This document shows, piece by piece, positions 1 through 8,438 of a stretch of 64,000 bases of DNA (positions are counted from its first letter, which is position 1; each line of letters starts with the position of its first letter). The stretch comes from Qingshengfaniella alkalisoli (GTDB lineage: Bacteria; Pseudomonadota; Alphaproteobacteria; Rhodobacterales; Rhodobacteraceae): positions 104,501 through 168,500 of the forward strand of contig NZ_CP042261.1 of NCBI RefSeq assembly GCF_007855645.1, read 5' to 3'. The notes beneath the pieces are model-generated. The model was given only the letters and a program-made list of their open reading frames with translations. It did not search any database and was not told where the DNA came from. The translations under genes were made by a program, and so were the position numbers.

Positions 1-261
1 GAAGCCAAGGATCAGGAAACCAAGGAAAAGGTTATTCTGGCGGTCGGTAATGTCGAAGGCGTCGCCGCCGTAGAGGACGAAACTCCCGGCGACGAGCCAG
101 TGTTTCACACTGTCGAAAAGGGTGACACGCTTTGGGCGATTTCAGAAAAGACGTTGGGCAACGGGTCGCGCTACAACGAGATTTTCGAAGCAAATAAGCC
201 GATGTTGACCGATCCCGACAAGATTTACCCGGGCCAGGTTCTGCGTATCCCCGTCAAGTAA
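1..261 (+). CDS. LysM domain protein, C-terminal part
   Basis: The reading frame is open from the first base and ends at TAA 259-261, giving the last 86 residues of a protein whose start lies outside the window. Residues about 35-85 form a LysM peptidoglycan-binding domain: [14 protein letters not shown] at its start, an N-rich middle (NEIFEANKP) and PGQVLRIPV at its end. The part before it ([16 protein letters not shown]) looks like the end of a BON domain, as in YgaU/Kbp-type proteins, but too little is visible to be sure. The likely role is binding to peptidoglycan or a small ligand in the envelope. The LysM call is firm; the full protein identity is inferred. Confidence 0.85.
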   Translation, partial: EAKDQETKEKVILAVGNVEGVAAVEDETPGDEPVFHTVEKGDTLWAISEKTLGNGSRYNEIFEANKPMLTDPDKIYPGQVLRIPVK

Positions 262-348
262 ATGCTACCTGGAGGGGCGTGGAACCGGCGCGCCTCCGTA
301 CGCCTATCTCGGGCGTGAACAACCGAAATAAAGAACAGCCCAGCCAGT

Positions 349-1773
349 ATGATTCATCCTGTTATTTTGTGTGGAGGTTCGGGAACGCGCCTTTGGCCCT
401 TGTCCCGCAAGGACTACCCAAAGCAATTCGCCAGAATCTTCGGAGAGGAAAGCCTGTTTCAGGCGTCGGTTCGACGTGCTTCGGGTGATTGCTTCGCGCA
501 GCCTGTTATCCTGAGCCATTCGGATTTCCGGTTTCTTGCTGCTGAGCAGCTGTCTGCCTTGGGAATCGAGAAGGCGACCATTATTTTGGAACCCGAGGCC
601 AGAAACACTGCCCCGGCAATCCTCAGTGCGGCGTTGTATCTGGATTCAGAAGGCTGCGGAGAGGACGTGATGCTGGTTGCGCCGTCTGATCATGTGATCC
701 GTGACGTGCAGGCCTATCATCAGGCGCTCGACGCCGGGGCCGATGCGGCGCGGAAGGGGCGGCTCGTGACCTTCGGGGTCAAGCCTGCACGAGCGGAAAC
801 GGGATATGGGTATCTGGAACTCGACGACGCACCAGATAGCTTCGGTGCTCATGCAGTTCCGGTCACGCACTTCGTTGAGAAACCGGACGCAAGCCGCGCG
901 GCAGAAATGTTCGCGTCAGGCCGCTATATGTGGAATGCGGGCATCTTCATGTTCCGTGTCCGTGACATCATCGCTGCGTTCGAGACGTGTTCAGCTAGTA
1001 TGGTCGGGCCGTGCCGCGAAGCCGTGGACAACGCCCGCCCCGATCTGGGGTTCATCCGGTTGGACGAAGCGGCGTACGCTAGAACCCCCGAGGACAGCAT
1101 TGACTATGCAGTCATGGAAACGGCCGACAATGTCAGTACCGTTCCGGTCGACTGCGGCTGGTCTGATCTGGGGGCGTGGGATGCGGTGTGGCATGAGATG
1201 ATGCCTGACGCCCATGGCGTGGCGAAGAGCGGTGCCGTGACTCAGTTGGACTGTCACAACACGCTGCTGCGATCCGAGGAAAACGGCCCGCATCTGGTTG
1301 GCGTCGGCCTCGAAAACACGGCTGTGGTCGCGATGGGGGATGCCGTCCTTGTGGCCGATATGAGCGATCTTCAGAAGGTCAAAGTGGCGGTCCAGCGCTT
1401 GAAAGACCAGGGCGTGCCACAGGCGGAAACCTTCCCTCGCTGCTACCGTCCTTGGGGTTGGTATCAAACGTTGGCCTTGGGCGAACGTTTTCAGGTCAAG
1501 CAGATCATGGTTCCGCCAGGACGACAGCTATCGCTGCAATCCCATGTTCATCGCGCGGAGCACTGGGTTGTGGTGGCAGGCAGTGCGAATGTCACCATCG
1601 GGGAGGAGGTCCAGCTGGTTTGCGAGAACCAGTCTGTCTACATTCCCATCGGCACGGTTCACCGGCTGGAAAATCCCGGAAAGGTCGATCTGCACCTGAT
1701 CGAGGTGCAGACCGGCAGCTATCTCGGTGAAGACGACATCGTGCGGTATGAAGATATCTACAACCGCGCCTAA
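349..1773 (+). CDS. manC: Mannose-1-phosphate guanylyltransferase / mannose-6-phosphate isomerase (ManC type)
   Basis: 474 residues, the usual length for the bifunctional type II enzyme. It makes GDP-mannose from mannose-1-phosphate and GTP, and its C-terminal domain interconverts fructose-6-phosphate and mannose-6-phosphate. The N-terminal pyrophosphorylase signature GGSGTRLWP is at residues 9-17, followed by the lysine of YPKQF. FVEKP near residue 174 is the sugar-nucleotide motif. A cupin-type isomerase domain occupies about residues 360-470, with the metal-binding stretch SHVHRAEHW near 400. It is cytoplasmic. manB lies 2.7 kb downstream on the same strand, with two related genes on the opposite strand between them, so the block can supply GDP-mannose. 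ManC/AlgA/CpsB are family names for this enzyme. Confidence 0.95.
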   Translation: MIHPVILCGGSGTRLWPLSRKDYPKQFARIFGEESLFQASVRRASGDCFAQPVILSHSDFRFLAAEQLSALGIEKATIILEPEARNTAPAILSAALYLDSEGCGEDVMLVAPSDHVIRDVQAYHQALDAGADAARKGRLVTFGVKPARAETGYGYLELDDAPDSFGAHAVPVTHFVEKPDASRAAEMFASGRYMWNAGIFMFRVRDIIAAFETCSASMVGPCREAVDNARPDLGFIRLDEAAYARTPEDSIDYAVMETADNVSTVPVDCGWSDLGAWDAVWHEMMPDAHGVAKSGAVTQLDCHNTLLRSEENGPHLVGVGLENTAVVAMGDAVLVADMSDLQKVKVAVQRLKDQGVPQAETFPRCYRPWGWYQTLALGERFQVKQIMVPPGRQLSLQSHVHRAEHWVVVAGSANVTIGEEVQLVCENQSVYIPIGTVHRLENPGKVDLHLIEVQTGSYLGEDDIVRYEDIYNRA

Positions 1774-1779
1774 GGCAAT

Positions 1780-3033
1780 TTACGCCTGGACACGCTGATA
1801 CGCAGCAATCAGCGTGTCTACCTGATAGTCCCAGCCAAGCTCGTTCTCGACGCGCGCCCGCCCAATGCGGCCCATCTTCGCGGACTGCTCCGGGTCGTCC
1901 AGAAGGGACACAATTTTCCGTGCCATATCATGCGTGTCGTTTGGCCGCGCGTATAGCGACGCCTCCTGCGCGGAAAAGCGGCCCTCGGTGACCTCGAACT
2001 GAACGATCGGCTTGGAAAAGGCCATGTACTCCAAGATCTTGTTCATGGTCGATTTGTCGTTCATCGGATTGACGCGATCGGGGTTCACGCAGATATCGGC
2101 GGTACTAAGCACCTCGAAAAGGTCATCGTCAGGGGCGCGGCCCGTGAATGTCACGTGGTTATCCAGCCCCATCTTCGCCGCCTGCACCTTCAGGCTGTCC
2201 AAGGCCGGCCCGCCCCCCACAAGCACGAACTGAACGTCGCGTTTCATGTCGAATACGATCTCACGGGCGGCTTCCAGCAACAGATCGATCCCTTCCTGAT
2301 CGCCCATCACACCGACATAGCCCACCATATGCCGGCGTCCGTTGAGCCGTTTACGGTTCGCCGGCATGATCTTCAGACGGTTCAGATCTGGGCCGGATCG
2401 CACCACGAACACATCGCCGGGCTTTTTGCCGCCGCGCTCTATTGCAATTCGGCGGTAGCTTTCATTTGTCGAAATGACAGCATTGGCGGATTTGAAATTG
2501 CACCATTCGAAGATCCGCATTAGCCGCCAGAAGAAGCCGCGCTTGCCGAACTTGGCTTCGTATAGCTCCGGGTTGATGTCGTGATGGTCGAAAATGTAGC
2601 GCCGACCCATCAGCTTGAACGGCCAGACCACTAGAAAGATCAGATCGGGCGGGTTGCAACCCTGAACGGTGTCAAAGCCCTGGCGGCGCAGTATCTTCCA
2701 TGCCAGCCGTGTTTCGTGAAACAGCGCGGCACCGTATTCCAGCAGGTACCCTGCCGTCCCTTTCGCATCGACGGGCAGCGGGTGGCGGTAGATATGGACG
2801 CCCTCGATTTCCTCGTAGCGTTTTTCATATCCCTTCCCGGTCGGGCAGATCACGCTGACCTGAGCGCCGGCGGCGGTCAGTGTGCGTGCCTCGTGCCAGA
2901 CCCGCCGGTCAAAGGGCAAAGGCAGGTTCTCGACGATGATCAGGATTTTCCGCCCGGCCAGTGGCTTTTCAAGCGAGACACGCTCCAGATTAGGCATTGC
3001 GGTTTCAGTGGAGGCAGCCGCATTCGGGGTCAT
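1780..3033 (-). CDS. Glycosyltransferase family 4
   Basis: 417 residues with the GT-B fold layout of family 4. The N-terminal acceptor domain begins with KILIIVENLPLPFDRRVWHEA. The C-terminal donor domain carries EGIDLLLEAA near residue 245 and the conserved end motif KILEYMAFSKPIVQFE near 330, whose glutamates hold the nucleotide sugar. It probably moves a sugar, perhaps mannose or mannuronate, onto a lipid-linked or growing polysaccharide at the inner membrane; donor and acceptor cannot be read from sequence. Its ATG overlaps the stop of the upstream dehydrogenase by four bases (ATGA), so the two are translationally coupled. Another ATG, 12 codons in (MPNLERVS), could also be the start. Confidence 0.88.
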   Translation of the reverse strand: MTPNAAASTETAMPNLERVSLEKPLAGRKILIIVENLPLPFDRRVWHEARTLTAAGAQVSVICPTGKGYEKRYEEIEGVHIYRHPLPVDAKGTAGYLLEYGAALFHETRLAWKILRRQGFDTVQGCNPPDLIFLVVWPFKLMGRRYIFDHHDINPELYEAKFGKRGFFWRLMRIFEWCNFKSANAVISTNESYRRIAIERGGKKPGDVFVVRSGPDLNRLKIMPANRKRLNGRRHMVGYVGVMGDQEGIDLLLEAAREIVFDMKRDVQFVLVGGGPALDSLKVQAAKMGLDNHVTFTGRAPDDDLFEVLSTADICVNPDRVNPMNDKSTMNKILEYMAFSKPIVQFEVTEGRFSAQEASLYARPNDTHDMARKIVSLLDDPEQSAKMGRIGRARVENELGWDYQVDTLIAAYQRVQA

Positions 3034-4301
3034 GGCAGCGTTCCCAGATCGCGAATATCGGCGTCGGCACGGAGTGTCAGATCCTTCACCGTCGCGTTCG
3101 TCGCGATAATCCGGTCATAGTTGCGGTTTTCCGCTGTTTCACGGTCCACCAGCATCCGTTGCAAGGTCGGCAGATGCGAGAAGGCATAGCCCAGGTTCGC
3201 GCCAACCAGTTGATCCGCGACCACAGCGGGGTCATAGATGTCCAGTTCATAACCCGCCGTCAACAGTTTGCGTGCCAGATCAACATTGGGACTTTCGCGC
3301 AGGTCATCGGTGCCGGCCTTAAACGCGACGCCCGCCAGCAGAACCTTGCTGCCGGGCTTCAATCCATGGATGGCGTATTCGAACAGGCGGTGCTTGTGTG
3401 CCTCATTGGATCGCAACAGGCTGTCCACAAGCGGCATGTTCGTCCCGCTGTCGCCGCCGAGATATTGCAGCGCACGCACATCCTTGGGCAGGCAGGAGCC
3501 GCCGAATGCGCCACCCGGACGTGTGTAGTAAGGCGAGATGTTCAGTTTCGTGTCCGATTTGAAAATGTCATGGACCTGGGCGGCGCTGATCCCCAAAGAA
3601 AGGCAGACCCTCCCGATTTCATTGGCATATGCGACTTTCACCGCGTGCCACGTGTTGTCCATGAATTTGGTGAATTCAGCTTCTCGGTAGCCTACGTGAA
3701 ACACCGGCGAGTCGATCCCGCGATTCAACTCCTCCATCGCGACATTCGGCTGGCCGTCCCGTGTACCGATGACAATCTTCGGCGGCGCGAAGTAGTCGTC
3801 CACAGCGGACCCTTCACGCAGGAATTCCGGATTGTAGACGAGTGTAACGAGCCTGTCCGCCTCGGTATCGCCCAAGGCGCTACGGAACACCGGAAGGATC
3901 AACTCCTCGATCGTTCCCGGCCGGATGGTCGAGCGGTAGGCCACCGTCAGCGGTGCGGCGCGATTTGCGGACAAGGCCGCAGCAATCTGACGCGATACAT
4001 CCGCGATGAACCCCATGTTGTGCGATCCATCGGGTGCGGAAGGTGTCCCAACGCAAACGATGGCAAGATCGGCGTCATCCAGGTGTGATGAGATTTCGGT
4101 GTCAGCGTCGATCAGTCCTTTTTCCAGGCCATCACGCAGCATATCCTGCACCTGCGGCTCGATGATCGGGGCCTGTCCCTTCAGGATTGCACGGACCTTC
4201 TTTTCGCTGATATCGATGCCGACAACCTTATGGCCGGATCGCGCGATGCAGCACATCGCCGTAAATCCGACATAACCCAAACCGAAAACAATAACTTTCA
4301 T
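3030..4301 (-). CDS. Nucleotide-sugar dehydrogenase, probable GDP-mannose 6-dehydrogenase (AlgD-like)
   Basis: 423 residues from the ATG at 4301; an upstream in-frame extension lacks similarity and was not used. The N-terminus KVIVFGLGYVG is the NAD-binding Rossmann motif. The catalytic cysteine lies in FGGSCLPKD at about residue 270, and EFLREGSA and a FAGTDDLRES-like segment (FKAGTDDLRES) are family motifs. Enzymes of this family oxidise the C6 hydroxyl of UDP-glucose or GDP-mannose to a carboxylate, using two NAD+. Flanking manC and manB argue for GDP-mannose as substrate, giving GDP-mannuronate, but UDP-glucose dehydrogenase cannot be ruled out by eye. It is transcribed with the downstream glycosyltransferase and divergently from manB. 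No alginate polymerase is seen here. Confidence 0.88.
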   Translation of the reverse strand: MKVIVFGLGYVGFTAMCCIARSGHKVVGIDISEKKVRAILKGQAPIIEPQVQDMLRDGLEKGLIDADTEISSHLDDADLAIVCVGTPSAPDGSHNMGFIADVSRQIAAALSANRAAPLTVAYRSTIRPGTIEELILPVFRSALGDTEADRLVTLVYNPEFLREGSAVDDYFAPPKIVIGTRDGQPNVAMEELNRGIDSPVFHVGYREAEFTKFMDNTWHAVKVAYANEIGRVCLSLGISAAQVHDIFKSDTKLNISPYYTRPGGAFGGSCLPKDVRALQYLGGDSGTNMPLVDSLLRSNEAHKHRLFEYAIHGLKPGSKVLLAGVAFKAGTDDLRESPNVDLARKLLTAGYELDIYDPAVVADQLVGANLGYAFSHLPTLQRMLVDRETAENRNYDRIIATNATVKDLTLRADADIRDLGTLP

Positions 4302-4488
4302 AATACTAGGCCCTGGCGCCTTAATTCGCATACGCGTGTGATTACGCATTTGCCCCCCGTTGGCAATGCGCGGAGCGATAAAAGTGCCCCTTACGTTACC
4401 CTTTGACCTCATGTTGATGATCGGCGTGACATCGGCACATGAGGGGCGTTATTGGGAAGGTATCTGTTCAAAAGCTGCCGGGACCAAG

Positions 4489-5859
4489 ATGACCGAACTC
4501 ACCTGCTTCAAAAGCTATGACATCCGTGGTCGCGTCGGAGATGATTTGACCGCGAATATCGCCTTTGGCGTTGGACGCGCGTTTGCTGCGGTGATCGGGA
4601 CGGGTTTGACCGTGGTCGGGCGTGATGCGCGGACCAGCAGCGCGGAGTTGCAAGCCGCAGTGATCGAAGGGCTGCGTGCGGGCGGCTCGGATGTCATCGA
4701 CATCGGGCTATGCGGGACGGAAGAGGTCTATTTCGCAACAGATCACTTCGAAGCGGTTGGCGGGCTGATGATTACGGGATCGCACAACCCGATTGATGAC
4801 AATGGCATCAAGATGGTGCGGCAGGGGGCACGTCCGATTTCGCGCGCCAGCGGGCTCCAGGACATCCATGATATGGTCGCACGGGGGGCGTTGCCGGTCG
4901 CGGCCAAGCGTGGCGATGTGCAGCGGGAAACGCCTCGGGACGCCTATGTGCAGCGCGTGCTCTCCTTTGCAGATTTGGGGGCGCTTAAGCCGCTGAAGAT
5001 CGCCGTCAATTCCGGTAATGGGGCGGCGGGTCCGACCTTTGACGCGATTGCACGCAAGCTGAAAGACCGCGGCGTTCCTCTCACGTTCGAACGCTTGCAC
5101 CACGAACCCGACGGAAGTTTCCCGAATGGCATCCCGAACCCCCTGCTTCCGGAGAACCGCCCCGTGACCGGAGACGCGGTTGTGGCGACAGGGGCGGATG
5201 TTGGTATTGCCTGGGACGGAGACTTCGACCGCTGTTTCTTGTTCGATGAGACTGGCGCCTTCGTGGACGGTGAATACATTGTCGGCTTGCTGGCGGCCGC
5301 GTTTCTGACAAAGGAAGACAAGGCTCGCATAGTTCATGATCCCCGAGTTCAATGGAACACCCAGGCGATTGTCCAGGCTGGCGGCGGAGAAGCGGTCGTG
5401 TCGCGTACCGGCCATGCGCTGATCAAGGAAAAGATGCGCGAAGTGGACGCGATCTATGGCGGTGAGATGTCCGCGCATCACTATTTCCGGGACTTCATGT
5501 ATTGCGACAGCGGGATGGTTCCGTGGCTACTGATGGTCGAGCGCATGAGTATTTCGGGCAAGCCCCTGTCGGAAATCGTGGCGGATATGCGGAAAAGCTT
5601 TCCATCATCCGGCGAGATGAACTTCCGCTTGGACGATCCTGTGGCTGCCGTCGCCCGTGTCGAGTCGCAATTTGTGCCAGATGCATTGGATGTTGATCGA
5701 CTGGACGGTCTGAGCTGTGCCTTTGCCGATTGGCGCTTCAACTTGCGTCAGTCCAACACGGAGCCCGTCATTCGACTGAACGTGGAAACCCGCGGCGACC
5801 GTGACCTATTGGCCGAAAAGGTCGATGAATTGTCGACGCTGCTTACGCAAACCGGCTGA
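4489..5859 (+). CDS. manB: Phosphomannomutase / phosphoglucomutase
   Basis: 456 residues, the same length as the E. coli ManB family, when started at the ATG at 4489 (MTELTCFKSYDIRG). A longer in-frame start at 4360 would add 43 residues without family character. The enzyme converts mannose-6-phosphate to mannose-1-phosphate, the substrate of ManC. All four family loops are visible: the phosphoserine loop TGSHNP with Ser98, the metal loop DGDFDR at 243-248, the sugar loop GGEMSAHHYF at about 324, and the phosphate-binding RQSNTEPVIRLN near the end. It is divergent from the AlgD-like gene, with 187 bases between the two starts. Confidence 0.95.
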   Translation: MTELTCFKSYDIRGRVGDDLTANIAFGVGRAFAAVIGTGLTVVGRDARTSSAELQAAVIEGLRAGGSDVIDIGLCGTEEVYFATDHFEAVGGLMITGSHNPIDDNGIKMVRQGARPISRASGLQDIHDMVARGALPVAAKRGDVQRETPRDAYVQRVLSFADLGALKPLKIAVNSGNGAAGPTFDAIARKLKDRGVPLTFERLHHEPDGSFPNGIPNPLLPENRPVTGDAVVATGADVGIAWDGDFDRCFLFDETGAFVDGEYIVGLLAAAFLTKEDKARIVHDPRVQWNTQAIVQAGGGEAVVSRTGHALIKEKMREVDAIYGGEMSAHHYFRDFMYCDSGMVPWLLMVERMSISGKPLSEIVADMRKSFPSSGEMNFRLDDPVAAVARVESQFVPDALDVDRLDGLSCAFADWRFNLRQSNTEPVIRLNVETRGDRDLLAEKVDELSTLLTQTG

Positions 5860-5863
5860 TGGC

Positions 5864-5886
5864 GTTCAGAAAGGATGCTTTCTGAC
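5864..5886. repeat. Short hairpin between convergent manB and marR-type gene
   Basis: TCAGAAAG (5866-5873) and CTTTCTGA (5878-5885) form a perfect 8-bp stem with a GATG loop. It overlaps the stop codon of the MarR gene and starts 6 bases after the manB stop. There is no clear T-run on either side, so it may only help separate convergent transcripts. Confidence 0.4.
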
Positions 5887-6387
5887 GTTCAGCAGCATTC
5901 GGTTCAGCGTTGTCACAAAGGCGTCCCGCTCGGCTTCGTTGATGCCTTCGAACAGATCCTGATGTGCAGACGCCATGGCCGGCCAGAGATGTTCGAAAAC
6001 CTCGCGCCCTTTGTCGGTCAGGTAGATGCGACGTACACGGTTGTCTTCGGTGTCATCCTGTCTGCGGATCAGACCTTCGTTGAGCATACTGGCAAGCGTG
6101 CGGCTCATCGTCGATTGTTCGATCACGCAATACACGGCCAGTTCATTGATCATAAGCCCGGGTCTGGCCGAAAGCACCGCCAATGCGCGCAATTTTGCGA
6201 TGCTTATGCCATGTCGGTTTAGTTCCGCCAGAACCGAAGCGTTATAGAGCCCCATGATCCGATTCATCAGGTAGGGGGCGTAGCGTTGCAGCCCGATTTC
6301 ACCGAGCGTTGGCATATTGGCTGAAACCGGTGATGTCGTGCGCGCGGCAGGGTCTGCATTGGTGTCGGCAGGAAGTTCATCGCGCAT
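5866..6387 (-). CDS. MarR family transcriptional regulator
   Basis: 173 residues from the ATG at 6387; a start 16 codons upstream at 6435 is also possible. The centre carries a winged helix-turn-helix of the MarR type: LRALAVLSARPGLMINELA, the recognition helix EQSTMSRTLASML, then the wing with DDTEDNRVRRIYLTDKG. The flanking helices would form the dimer interface. Such proteins are cytoplasmic repressors or activators that often sense phenolic or oxidising compounds. The target is unknown. It ends 6 bases from manB, convergently, and lies downstream of a divergent-free 235-base gap from the porin. A cysteine in the first half (YCVIEQ) sits just before the recognition helix, which might allow redox sensing (inference). 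Confidence 0.85.
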   Translation of the reverse strand: MRDELPADTNADPAARTTSPVSANMPTLGEIGLQRYAPYLMNRIMGLYNASVLAELNRHGISIAKLRALAVLSARPGLMINELAVYCVIEQSTMSRTLASMLNEGLIRRQDDTEDNRVRRIYLTDKGREVFEHLWPAMASAHQDLFEGINEAERDAFVTTLNRMLLNVRKHPF

Positions 6388-6550
6388 CGCCACAGGTCTC
6401 CGATCCTTGGTTACTCCGCTCTTGGAGCAACGCAATAGCTAACTGAAACAAAATCTTACGAAAGGGAAAGCTACATGCTTTGAGGGAAGTTGCAAATACA
6501 TGAAATCCTGCCCTTGTTGGGACCTGCAGGAAACAGGGATATGCGCGTTC

Positions 6551-6583
6551 CAAAAGAAAAGCCCCGGCCAGGGGCCGGGGCTT
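6551..6583 (-). terminator. Rho-independent terminator of the porin gene
   Basis: A perfect 11-bp stem, AAGCCCCGGCC (6559-6569) with GGCCGGGGCTT (6573-6583) and a three-base loop. Read on the minus strand the stem is followed by TTTTCTTTTGG. It lies 40 bases beyond the porin stop. Confidence 0.85.
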
Positions 6584-6622
6584 GTTGGCAGGGCTTTCAC
6601 CCTGCCAGAGATTCGCGTTCGA

Positions 6623-7597
6623 TTAGAACGAGAACTTCAGACCGATGTCGCCGATGGTGTTGTCGTCGACGCTAGCGATACCGCCAGCAACCGAAGCACC
6701 ACCGCCGAGGTCGTATTCAGCACCGATACCGTAGATTTCGATCTTGCCGAACTCTTCGTCTGCAAAACCGTCGCCGTCACCGTCGAACATGATGTCGCTG
6801 GTGTCCAGAGCGCGCCAGTAAGCAGCAACCGTGGTTGCGCCCCAAGTGCCTTCAGCGGAGATACCGTACTGTTCGATTTCCCAGTCGTCAGCATCGACAA
6901 CGCCGTAGACGCCCTTCAGCGTGATGTCAGAGAAAGTGACGCTACCGCCGACAAATACCTGCTCAAGGTCTTCATCGGAAAGAACATCGGCAGTCAGTCC
7001 GGTTTCGTCGTTGTCGATCAGGCTGATCGTCGAACCTTCCGGAACGTTTTCATAGCCCAGACCAACGGACCACATACCACCGTCGTAGCCGACACCGACC
7101 GAGTACTCTTCGTCGTCGGATACGCCGAGAGCCAGGATCAGGCCTTCATACGCGTATTCGTACAGAGCGGACGGGTCGTTGCCACCGAACAGGTAGGTGG
7201 TTTCGTTCAGGCAGGCCAAGCAGGTGTAGCCGATTTCGGCAAGGTCGCCGATAGCTTTTTCTGCACCGCCGTCAACGTCACCCATGGACAGCTTGCCGAA
7301 GCCACCGGAGATGAACACGTCACCAGCAGTACCTTTGGTGCCTTGGTCGTCGTCGTAGTGGTCGGCGCGAACGCTACCACCGAAAGCCAGACCGCCATCA
7401 GTTTCGCCAGAAGCAGCGAACTTGATACGGATACGGCTGTTGTAGCTCCAGTCTTTGGTTTTGCCGGTCAGTGCGTTTGCATAACCGTCTTCAGCATAGA
7501 CAATACCCATGCGGCCGTCGCCCGAAACGGTCACATCAGCTGCGGCGTAGCCTGCAGTGAGGACCAGGGCGCTCGAAGCAAGAAGAATCTTTTTCAT
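6623..7597 (-). CDS. Outer-membrane porin, Rhodobacter type
   Basis: 324 residues from the ATG at 7597 (MKKILLASSALVLTAGYAAA, then DVTVSG), so residues 1-20 are a Sec signal peptide. The mature protein starts with the porin strand TVSGDGRMGIVY and ends with LKFSF, the terminal phenylalanine needed by the BAM machinery. Alternating polar and non-polar residues with many Gly, Asp and Tyr fit a 16-strand beta-barrel. The loops are very acidic, with runs such as DADDWEIEQ and DGDGDGFADEEF, suggesting a cation-preferring channel or calcium binding at the surface (inference). It is monocistronic with a strong terminator. The ten extra codons before the chosen start belong to the leader. Confidence 0.92.
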   Translation of the reverse strand: MKKILLASSALVLTAGYAAADVTVSGDGRMGIVYAEDGYANALTGKTKDWSYNSRIRIKFAASGETDGGLAFGGSVRADHYDDDQGTKGTAGDVFISGGFGKLSMGDVDGGAEKAIGDLAEIGYTCLACLNETTYLFGGNDPSALYEYAYEGLILALGVSDDEEYSVGVGYDGGMWSVGLGYENVPEGSTISLIDNDETGLTADVLSDEDLEQVFVGGSVTFSDITLKGVYGVVDADDWEIEQYGISAEGTWGATTVAAYWRALDTSDIMFDGDGDGFADEEFGKIEIYGIGAEYDLGGGASVAGGIASVDDNTIGDIGLKFSF

Positions 7598-7844
7598 CGT
7601 TTCCCTCGTAGTTAAGGTGATCCTCAAGCGGGAACACCCGATTGAGTTGGCTTTAATTCACCCGATCGGGGGGCAAAAACAACCGCGACGCCCGCGACGG
7701 GGGAAACTCCGCGAAAATTGGTGCAGCTTTGCCACAGTCTGTTCGACGCCGCTGGCGCCCCGTGCGGGTGGGCGCGTCAATCCGACTTGTTTGATCGGGG
7801 CGCGTGGGCTAGTTCTGGCACGGAGTATCGAAGGGGCTGAATAT

Positions 7845-8355
7845 ATGAGGAAACGGATTCAACGCATCGGTCTGGTGTCAGGCGCTATGTGTATCCTTTT
7901 GTCCGCATGTTCCGGGCAGCAAAACCCCAACCTGAACCCCGGTGAGACAACGCCGGTCGGTGGCGCGAGCTATTCCAGCGCGGAAAGACGGGTCGGCACG
8001 CAGCCCGGTGAATCCACCATTTGGGATATCTTCCAGAATAACGATGACCCCAATGTGACGGTCGAGGTGAATCGGTTCATCTGGGCGGCTGCGCAGGATG
8101 TGCTGAACTTCATGCCGGTGGAGCGCGTCGATCCGTTTTCGGGTGTGATGGTCTATGGATACGGCGTTCCACCCCGGTGGTGGTCAGGCCTACCGCGCGA
8201 CCGTCTATGTCCGTGATCCCGCGCTTGACGCCCGTTCGCTGAACGTCGCGCTGCAAACACGGTCGGGACCGGCCAGCACTGAAACCACACGCGCCATCGA
8301 AGACGCCATTCTGACCCGCGCACGGCAGCTTCGGATTCAAGCGCAGAACCTGTAA
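7845..8355 (+). CDS. DUF3576 lipoprotein, interrupted by a one-base frameshift
   Basis: The first part (7845 to about 8172) gives a lipoprotein signal, MRKRIQRIGL...ILLSACSG, with a lipobox LSAC, then ESTIWDIFQ, VNRFIWAAAQDVLNF and VDPFSGVMVYGYG. After CCCC at 8172-8175 the reading passes out of frame. In the +1 frame the family continues with GGGQAYRATVYVRDPALD, LQTRSGPAS and AILTRARQLRIQAQNL, ending at 8355. Removing one C restores GVPPGGGQAYR and a 169-residue protein, the normal form of the DUF3576 family found upstream of leuS in Rhodobacteraceae. Function is unknown; it is probably anchored in the outer membrane. Sequencing error or recent mutation cannot be separated from sequence alone. 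Confidence 0.85.
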
Positions 8356-8438
8356 TACTGGACGCGGGCGGGATCTGGGCCTATTGACGCAGCCGGGCCG
8401 CAGGCCCCGCAGCAGTCCGAACGAAAGATCACGATTTC

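Noticed and set aside
4360-4488. Longer N-terminus for manB
   Set aside because: The 43 extra residues have no family similarity and overlap the promoter region of the divergent gene; the 456-residue form matches the family.
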